In this document: in pieces, positions 6,152-10,628 of the stretch
Layout: each line of letters begins with the position of its first letter
How positions within the stretch are numbered: position 1 is the stretch's first letter
From: Thermoplasmata archaeon
GTDB lineage: Archaea; Thermoplasmatota; Thermoplasmata; Thermoplasmatales; Thermoplasmataceae
Assembly (NCBI GenBank): GCA_021827885.1
Contig: JAKAUD010000151.1
Span: 1 to 10,628, forward strand
Reading direction: 5' to 3'
Length of the DNA stretch: 10,628 nt
Made by a program: the position numbers and the translations under genes
Notes under the pieces: model-generated
What the model was told of the DNA's origin: nothing
Databases searched by the model: none
Seen by the model: the letters and a program-made list of their open reading frames with translations, nothing else

Positions 6152-7423
6152 TTAGGAAAGGATTTCTGTTGATATGCCAACCTTGCGAAGATCCATGAAG
6201 AATGTTGGATAACTTTTTCCAATGTTTTTTTCATTGAATAATATAGTATCTGAATGTCCTGAAACTATTGTCGCAATAGCTGCAGCCATTATCATTCTGT
6301 GATCCTTGAAATCAATCTTTTCGGGCTTTTTTATCTCCTTCCCTCGCTTTATTATCAGAGTTGAACCATCGTTGTTTATGATTGCCCCGAACAGTTCGGC
6401 GAGGTTAACGATTCCCAGGATTCGGTTGCTTTCCTTTATTGAGAGTCTTCCTATATTCCTCATGATGACACCGGCCTCAGAGAATATGCCTATAACAGCT
6501 AACGGGGGGGCGAGATCCGGGTTCTGGTCTACGTCCAGTTCAATGACACCAAGATTTGAGGCCCTGCATTCAACATCCAATTTCAGATCTTCCAATTGAT
6601 CAATCTTCAAATAATTGCTTAAAATTTTAATAATGGCAGAATCCGGTTGAAGTGAAAAATTTCTTAGCCCAGATACCAAGATGCCCTTTTCTGAACTAAG
6701 CAATCCAAGCACTATGAAATAGGCTGCCGAGGAAAAGTCTGGCTCCACGCCTATCTCCCTGTTTTCATTGCTAATTTTACCGCTTACCCTGATAAACCCC
6801 GGCTTTCTTAGAACGGATATTCCAAATTCAGAAAGGCAATTTTCAGTGATGCCTATGTACCCTCCAGAAGTTTCTTTCCCACTTACTGTTATATTTCCAT
6901 CAAAGTGGCCAGCTACAGCCATCATCATCAGACTGCTGACAAACTGGGAGCTCATCTCGCCATTGATGTTTACGTCCAAGCTGTTGATATTTGAAGCGTC
7001 AATCCTTATTTTGTTTTCTGGGATCCTGTTTATCTTTACACCCCTTGACATTAAGGCGTTTTCAAGTGGCGCATTTGGCCTCGACGAAAGAGATTCTTCC
7101 ATAAGGAATGTGGTTTTGCATCTCTTGCCAGATAAGAGTCCAAGTGATAATCTGAATGATGTTGCTGATTCACCTACATAAACCGTGCCTGGGCACCTGA
7201 AGCTCCCCGATATTGATACCGTGCCACGATCATATTTCACGTCTGTGTTAATCTCTTTCGAAATGCCTATGGCCACAAGTTCATCGTCTGAACCGGTGAT
7301 ATTCCTGATTTGTGTTTTGCCGTTCCCCAATGATGCGATCAGAATATATCTTTGAGCATAGCTCTTGCTTGAGGGCGGAATTATAGTTCCATGTGGGGCA
7401 CTGCCATGTAATTTAAACGTCAT
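6152..7423 (-). CDS. aroA: 3-phosphoshikimate 1-carboxyvinyltransferase (EPSP synthase)
   Basis: This enzyme transfers the enolpyruvyl group of phosphoenolpyruvate to shikimate 3-phosphate, the sixth step of the shikimate pathway, in the cytoplasm. The 423-residue length is normal. The substrate-binding motif PSSKSYAQR (17-25, Lys20, Arg25) opens the protein. GESATSFR (84-91) corresponds to the PEP-loop motif NAGTAMR, SSQFVSSL (158-165) contacts shikimate phosphate, and DFSSAAYF (229-236) lies in the second half. Catalytic NPDLAPP (301-307) carries Asp303, KESNR (330-334) carries Glu331 and Arg334, DHRMIMA (374-380) is present, and KSYPTFF (403-409) carries Lys403. In the PEP loop the glycine equivalent to E. 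coli Gly96 is Ala87, as in glyphosate-insensitive class II enzymes. It is the last gene of the operon and overlaps aroK by 11 bases. All main catalytic residues are present. Confidence 0.96.
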   Translation of the reverse strand: MTFKLHGSAPHGTIIPPSSKSYAQRYILIASLGNGKTQIRNITGSDDELVAIGISKEINTDVKYDRGTVSISGSFRCPGTVYVGESATSFRLSLGLLSGKRCKTTFLMEESLSSRPNAPLENALMSRGVKINRIPENKIRIDASNINSLDVNINGEMSSQFVSSLMMMAVAGHFDGNITVSGKETSGGYIGITENCLSEFGISVLRKPGFIRVSGKISNENREIGVEPDFSSAAYFIVLGLLSSEKGILVSGLRNFSLQPDSAIIKILSNYLKIDQLEDLKLDVECRASNLGVIELDVDQNPDLAPPLAVIGIFSEAGVIMRNIGRLSIKESNRILGIVNLAELFGAIINNDGSTLIIKRGKEIKKPEKIDFKDHRMIMAAAIATIVSGHSDTILFNEKNIGKSYPTFFMDLRKVGISTEILS

Positions 7424-8246
7424 CTTGATCTCTTACTCTGGCCGGTTCGTTTGAGAAACTGGTTCTTATTGGCGAAAGATTGAAGTTTTCCAGTTCTTTG
7501 TAGGCATAATCTGCTTCCCGCTCACTTTTAAAGACAGCAAATATTGCTGGTCCTTTTCCGCTCTGCCCCAAACACAGTGGATCCAGGTTCCTAATCCTGT
7601 CCAATTTATGCTTATCATCCCCGTAAATCTCCATGAATATTTCACCGTTGGCTTTCATTGCCTCCAAAAACCTGCCTTCAATAATCATATCCTCTATAAC
7701 CTTGAATCTTTCCATATATGGTGTAAAATCAAAACTTCCTGCGTTGAATGAACTTCTTTCTTCCTTTCCGGGGATCACTATTACATTCATCTCCTTCATA
7801 ACAAATCTTTTGATCAGTTTATTTTCCCTGTTATCACAATAGCATAGCCCGCCATAGATGCATGAACATATATCATCAAAAGCACCGGTGTAGGATAATT
7901 TAAGAATTTTAGAAATTTCTGCGGATTCCTCTGCCAGTTGCTGCATCGAATTGAAAAGCCCAAATATCTTATCAATTCCCATCAGCAAGCCAGTGATAAG
8001 GGCACTGCTGCTTTTTAATCCGTTTCCTTGCGGTATTTTTGATTTTATCTCTATGTCATAATTTCCAGAAATACCGAATCTTCTCCTGGCTATGTTCCAG
8101 AATTCCTCAAAACGGCCTGACGAACTATTAGATTCACGCATCACTATTTCCATCGGCAGATCAATTGCGACTGAGGCACCTCGTCCATTTGCAAATGCGC
8201 TTAAGACGGATATTCCACCATTGATAGACACTCCCACATGGTTCAT
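7413..8246 (-). CDS. aroK: Archaeal shikimate kinase, GHMP kinase superfamily
   Basis: It phosphorylates shikimate at the 3-hydroxyl using ATP. The 277-residue protein belongs to the GHMP (galacto-, homoserine, mevalonate and phosphomevalonate kinase) type used by archaea, unrelated to the P-loop AroK of bacteria. The ATP-binding motif IPQGNGLKSSSA (71-82) is almost diagnostic for this family. TGAFDDICSCIYGG (120-133) carries the conserved GA-x-DD motif, and GQSGKGPAIFAVF (227-239) is the C-terminal glycine-rich motif. The N-terminal GVSINGGISVLSAFANGRGASVAIDL (5-30) is the first strand and helix region, conserved in pattern but with Ser/Val at some usual positions. ATG overlaps the aroE stop (ATGA) with GGAGG 12 bases upstream, and its 3' end overlaps aroA by 11 bases. 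The gene order between aroE and aroA confirms the substrate. Confidence 0.95.
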   Translation of the reverse strand: MNHVGVSINGGISVLSAFANGRGASVAIDLPMEIVMRESNSSSGRFEEFWNIARRRFGISGNYDIEIKSKIPQGNGLKSSSALITGLLMGIDKIFGLFNSMQQLAEESAEISKILKLSYTGAFDDICSCIYGGLCYCDNRENKLIKRFVMKEMNVIVIPGKEERSSFNAGSFDFTPYMERFKVIEDMIIEGRFLEAMKANGEIFMEIYGDDKHKLDRIRNLDPLCLGQSGKGPAIFAVFKSEREADYAYKELENFNLSPIRTSFSNEPARVRDQDDV

Positions 8247-9064
8247 CTGGATTCGCTTTCCTCCAATCCCTCTCTAACTTCCGCAAACACATCCATATCT
8301 GGAAAATCACCATGAAATAAATTGTAGGACTCAAGAGCCTGCTGAAAGAACATCTCCCTACCGTTTATGCAGGTTGCGTTTGCCGTTTTAGCTACCTCAA
8401 GGAATTTGGTGCTTCTTCTTGCATAGAGTAAATCAATAGCTACGGCATTTTCAGAAAAATTTGATGATTTGACCGGAGATTGATCACCTTCATTCGTACC
8501 CAGCGGAGTGCAATTAATTACAATATCAAATCGCCCATTTGCGGGATACCCTGAAATTTCTGCCCCTTCCATATATTCAAATCCCTGAAACTTAGTTCTG
8601 GCCCTTTCCGGCTCTCTGGATAAGACGATAACAGACTTTGGCGTAAAATCTGAAAATATGCAATATAAAATAGTCTTGAATACCCCACCGGTGCCAGCAA
8701 TGCAGATTTGCTTCCCATCTATTTCTATATTATTTGCCTCAAGGGTTCTCTTGAAACCTGAATAATCAGTGTTGTGTGCATACAGGGTTCCCGATTCGTT
8801 TGTTATTACATTAGCGCTTCCTATTCTCCATACCAGTGGATTCCTCTGCTCAATATGCCTTAATATTGTCTCTTTGTAGGGAGAAGTAACATTGAAACCG
8901 TTCATAGATGAGCTGGCAAATCCAATGAACTTTGCCATGGAAGAAATGTCAAGGTCAATGGCTGCATAAAAATAATCCATTTTCTTGATTTTATAGATTT
9001 CATTGAAGAGCCTCTGGCTCCATGATTGCCGAACGGGAGTCCCTATTAAGCCTGTTAGGTTCAT
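8243..9064 (-). CDS. aroE: Shikimate dehydrogenase (NADP-dependent type)
   Basis: It reduces 3-dehydroshikimate to shikimate. The 273-residue length is standard. Shikimate-binding GLIGTPVRQSWS (5-16) has the paired serines Ser14 and Ser16, although the histidine usual a few residues later is Phe20. The catalytic region is GFNVTSPYKETIL (56-68, Lys64), followed by IGSANVI (81-87) and HNTDYSGF (97-104, catalytic Asp100). The Rossmann loop is GTGGVFKT (124-131). VLSREPERAR (147-156) after the second strand carries the Ser-Arg signature favouring NADPH. NCTPLGT (184-190), DLLYARRSTKFLEVA (211-225) and GREMFFQQA (235-243) complete the family set. It starts 12 bases after aroB and overlaps aroK by ATGA. 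The start at 9064 is forced: the ATG 9072 frame stops at once. Confidence 0.95.
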   Translation of the reverse strand: MNLTGLIGTPVRQSWSQRLFNEIYKIKKMDYFYAAIDLDISSMAKFIGFASSSMNGFNVTSPYKETILRHIEQRNPLVWRIGSANVITNESGTLYAHNTDYSGFKRTLEANNIEIDGKQICIAGTGGVFKTILYCIFSDFTPKSVIVLSREPERARTKFQGFEYMEGAEISGYPANGRFDIVINCTPLGTNEGDQSPVKSSNFSENAVAIDLLYARRSTKFLEVAKTANATCINGREMFFQQALESYNLFHGDFPDMDVFAEVREGLEESESR

Positions 9065-9076
9065 TTTAGCATCATC

Positions 9077-10180
9077 TTAGATTTTCCCATTGAATTCTCT
9101 CAATGCATCCGATATAATGTCAGGGGTAACCGCTGTCAAGACTACCTCCCCAATTTTAACTGGCAAGGACATATAGATATTATTTTCTGATATTTTCTTG
9201 TCATTTCTAATGAACTTCAGGAGGATTTCTTTATTATAGCTGCTCATGCTGACCGGCTTTATTCCAAACCTGTTCATGAATTCAATAATGGCTGAGTAAA
9301 CGTCCTCCTCCGCCAATCCCATTTTTCTTGAAATTATGGATTCGATGAGCATCCCAGTGGCTATAGCCTTTCCGTGACTAATGCCGGATTTGGAAATAGC
9401 CTCTATTGCATGCCCAACAGTGTGTCCAAAGTTCAGCTTTGCCCTTATACCTACCCTATCGTAATAATCCTTGGATATTATTCCATGCTTAATTTTCACG
9501 CTTTTTGAAATGATCTGTATTAATGCCTCCCTATTCTTCAACTCAGATATATCGTGAAACCTTGAAATTATTGAAAAGAGGTCGGATTTTTCTATGATCG
9601 CATACTTTATTACTTCACAAAGGCCATCTTTCATGTTAGAGTCTTCTGAAGCTGTGAGAAAATGGGTATCAGCCATAACGACTGAAGGATCATAGAATGT
9701 TCCTATGACATTCTTTATCCCTCCATAATTTATGCCGTTTTTCCCCCCTATTGAGCTATCGACCTGGGATAGAAGCGTCGTGGGAATCGCCATGAATTTC
9801 ATTCCTCTTTTATAAGTGGCTGCCACGAAACCTGCCATGTCTCCTACCGTACCCCCTCCAATATAACCCAAAAGTGATGATTTCTCGATTTGCTCCTGAA
9901 GCATGATGGACATTATTTTCTGGTAATTTTTTATGTTTTTTAGGTTCTCCCCATCAGAGACTATAAATTTTATTACTCCCTGCCCAGAATCACTGAATTC
10001 AGAGATGTAATCGTGATATTTCTGGTCTATTCTACTGCTTACGATAAAAATGGCCTTCTGATTTTCATGAGTATATTCTGGGATGTGGTTTAGGACTCTT
10101 TCGCCAATAATATAGGTCATTTCAAAATTGCCATTTTTTAGAATGAATCTTTCTGCTTCGGGCATTGTATTACCACACAT
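9077..10180 (-). CDS. aroB: 3-dehydroquinate synthase, classical (bacterial-type) family
   Basis: It converts DAHP to 3-dehydroquinate using NAD and a divalent metal. The 367-residue protein has the nucleotide-binding GGGTVGDMAGFVAATYKRG (108-126), then PTTLLSQVDSSIGGKNGIN (133-151), including the conserved DSSIGGK. The metal ligands expected in the family are visible: Glu189 in GLCEVIKYA, His253 in NFGHTVGHA and His269 in SHGKA. NDKKI (326-330) is the usual late lysine motif. Many methanogens and haloarchaea use an unrelated dehydroquinate route, so a classical AroB is informative and probably of bacterial descent. It leads the operon. Two starts are possible: ATG 10180, with GAGG nine bases upstream, and ATG 10165 (Met6), which fits better with initiation from the TATA box at 10194-10202. 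The extra five residues make little difference to the protein. Confidence 0.95.
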   Translation of the reverse strand: MCGNTMPEAERFILKNGNFEMTYIIGERVLNHIPEYTHENQKAIFIVSSRIDQKYHDYISEFSDSGQGVIKFIVSDGENLKNIKNYQKIMSIMLQEQIEKSSLLGYIGGGTVGDMAGFVAATYKRGMKFMAIPTTLLSQVDSSIGGKNGINYGGIKNVIGTFYDPSVVMADTHFLTASEDSNMKDGLCEVIKYAIIEKSDLFSIISRFHDISELKNREALIQIISKSVKIKHGIISKDYYDRVGIRAKLNFGHTVGHAIEAISKSGISHGKAIATGMLIESIISRKMGLAEEDVYSAIIEFMNRFGIKPVSMSSYNKEILLKFIRNDKKISENNIYMSLPVKIGEVVLTAVTPDIISDALREFNGKI

Positions 10181-10193
10181 TGATCAAAGCCTC

Positions 10194-10202
10194 ATATATT
10201 TA
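10194..10202 (-). promoter_or_regulatory. TATA box of the aroBEKA operon
   Basis: The minus strand reads TAAATATAT here, preceded by an A-rich stretch (AAAAAGAC) suited to a B-recognition element. Initiation 26-27 bases downstream would be near 10171, after ATG 10180 but six bases before ATG 10165, favouring the inner start. A weaker AT-rich site further upstream (GATAAAAAG, minus strand, about 10213-10205) would instead give near-leaderless initiation at 10180. Confidence 0.5.
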
Positions 10203-10230
10203 GTCTTTTTATCACAGTGAGCTTAAATGT

Positions 10231-10282
10231 CCACTTCAGAAGTGGCGATGAAAGTGCAACTTTTTACGCTTTCAAGTTGCAC
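10231..10282. repeat. Two adjacent perfect inverted repeats
   Basis: CCACTTCAGAAGTGG (10231-10245) is a palindrome of two 7-base arms around one base. Nine bases later, GTGCAACTT (10254-10262) pairs perfectly with AAGTTGCAC (10274-10282) around an 11-base loop. They lie 50-100 bases upstream of aroB and could be operator sites, an RNA structure or subterminal hairpins of a mobile element. Confidence 0.5.
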
Positions 10283-10443
10283 ATGATCTGCTTTCACAAG
10301 ATGTTAACGTACACCCGCAACAGTAATACAGTTAATGTGGACTGTCAAGTAAGGACGTACCAATTCCAATGGCATTTTCCAAGTAATGAATGCGTTAAAC
10401 CTTGCGTTCGTATCAGATCAACAAAGAGTAAATCTTTATCAGA

Positions 10444-10530
10444 CCCAGATTCGCAGTCAAATCAATCAGCTAATCGTTGCGTCCTGAGCCACAAATCTGG
10501 GCTCCAACAAGCCCATGTCTTCATTTGTGG
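10444..10530. repeat. Nested and competing inverted repeats
   Basis: CCACAAAT (10489-10496) pairs with ATTTGTGG (10523-10530). Inside it, TGGGCT (10498-10503) pairs with AGCCCA (10510-10515) around the loop CCAACA, giving a two-part hairpin. A competing 8-bp pairing, CCCAGATT (10444-10451) with AATCTGGG (10494-10501), would use the same central bases. Mutually exclusive stems are typical of structured or switching RNA, but no known class is recognised. Confidence 0.45.
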
Positions 10531-10628
10531 GTTGTTAGCGCATTGTTCCTTTTTGCAATACGCATGAAACCTGCAAAGTTTGGTTTGACGAATAGAATAA
10601 TCAGTAATTTCAACCCCAATCTTTCCCC
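10462..10628 (-). CDS. Possible C-terminal fragment of a Cys-rich protein, doubtful
   Basis: On the minus strand one frame is open from the right edge (first full codon at 10626) for 54 codons to TGA at 10464-10462. It contains three closely spaced cysteines in CRFHAYCKKEQC, a C-x5-C-x4-C pattern, and further on WACW. Such clusters occur in zinc or iron-sulphur segments, including a Cys-rich segment of some DDE transposases, so a decayed insertion-sequence end is conceivable. The frame covers the same bases as the hairpins at 10489-10530, and another minus-strand frame is open over 35 codons in the same place, so chance openness is just as likely. Confidence 0.2.
   Translation of the reverse strand, partial: GKIGVEITDYSIRQTKLCRFHAYCKKEQCANNPQMKTWACWSPDLWLRTQRLAD

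Larger units (their letters stand above)
10181..10628. other. Hairpin-rich right flank without a convincing gene
   Basis: Apart from the aroB promoter, this 448-base stretch holds several perfect inverted repeats (10231-10245, 10254-10282, 10444-10451 with 10494-10501, and 10489-10530). The plus-strand frame 10217-10567 is open but gives an unlikely protein. The minus strand has short frames broken by stops. It may be a structured RNA, a decayed mobile element or intergenic DNA. No tRNA, RNase P RNA or SRP RNA signature was found. Confidence 0.5.

Noticed and set aside
10381..10440. tRNA T-arm-like GTTCGTATC near 10405
   Set aside because: The flanking bases do not form a T stem, and no acceptor, D or anticodon arm could be found at suitable spacing.
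10217..10567. 116-codon plus-strand frame
   Set aside because: It is rich in Cys, Ser and His without hydrophobic core pattern, has no ribosome site, and covers dense inverted repeats.

Overview
The window looks like archaeal chromosome, most likely from the Thermoplasmata (the Thermoplasma/Ferroplasma/Cuniculiplasma side of the Euryarchaeota). The pointers are an Orc1/Cdc6-type AAA+ protein, an archaeal B-family DNA polymerase, a GHMP-type archaeal shikimate kinase, TATA boxes a short distance before starts, and densely overlapping genes at moderate, AT-leaning composition. The lineage is inferred from gene content only.

Layout. Positions 2-1522 (+) hold the 3' part of a B12-binding-type radical SAM enzyme whose start lies left of the window. 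It overlaps by ATGA with an Orc1/Cdc6 family gene (1519-2634, +). Facing these tail to tail, only 22 bases away, is a three-gene minus-strand operon read from 5360 down to 2657. It encodes a 166-residue protein that may be a degenerate RecA/RadA-like core, a 77-residue helical protein, and a 669-residue divergent family B DNA polymerase. An AT-rich gap (5361-5808) with palindromes and a good TATA box follows, then a small three-segment membrane protein (about 5809-6108, +). A perfect 8-bp hairpin sits between this gene and the next, convergent operon. Positions 10180 to 6152 (-) form a tight shikimate-pathway operon, aroB-aroE-aroK-aroA. The last 448 bases (10181-10628) carry the aroB promoter and a hairpin-rich stretch with no convincing gene.

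How the genes work together. AroB makes 3-dehydroquinate, AroE reduces dehydroshikimate to shikimate, AroK phosphorylates it and AroA makes EPSP. DAHP synthase, dehydroquinate dehydratase (AroD) and chorismate synthase (AroC) are not in the window. The polymerase operon is the most interesting part. The polymerase keeps the motif A aspartate and one motif C aspartate, but motif B, motif C and the proofreading domain are altered in the way described for archaeal PolB2 (Dpo2). It is translationally coupled to two small proteins, so it resembles a damage-tolerance polymerase cassette. An Orc1/Cdc6 paralogue lies next to it, which is suggestive because an Orc1/Cdc6 protein is reported to regulate the DNA-damage response in Sulfolobales. 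That functional link is inference here.
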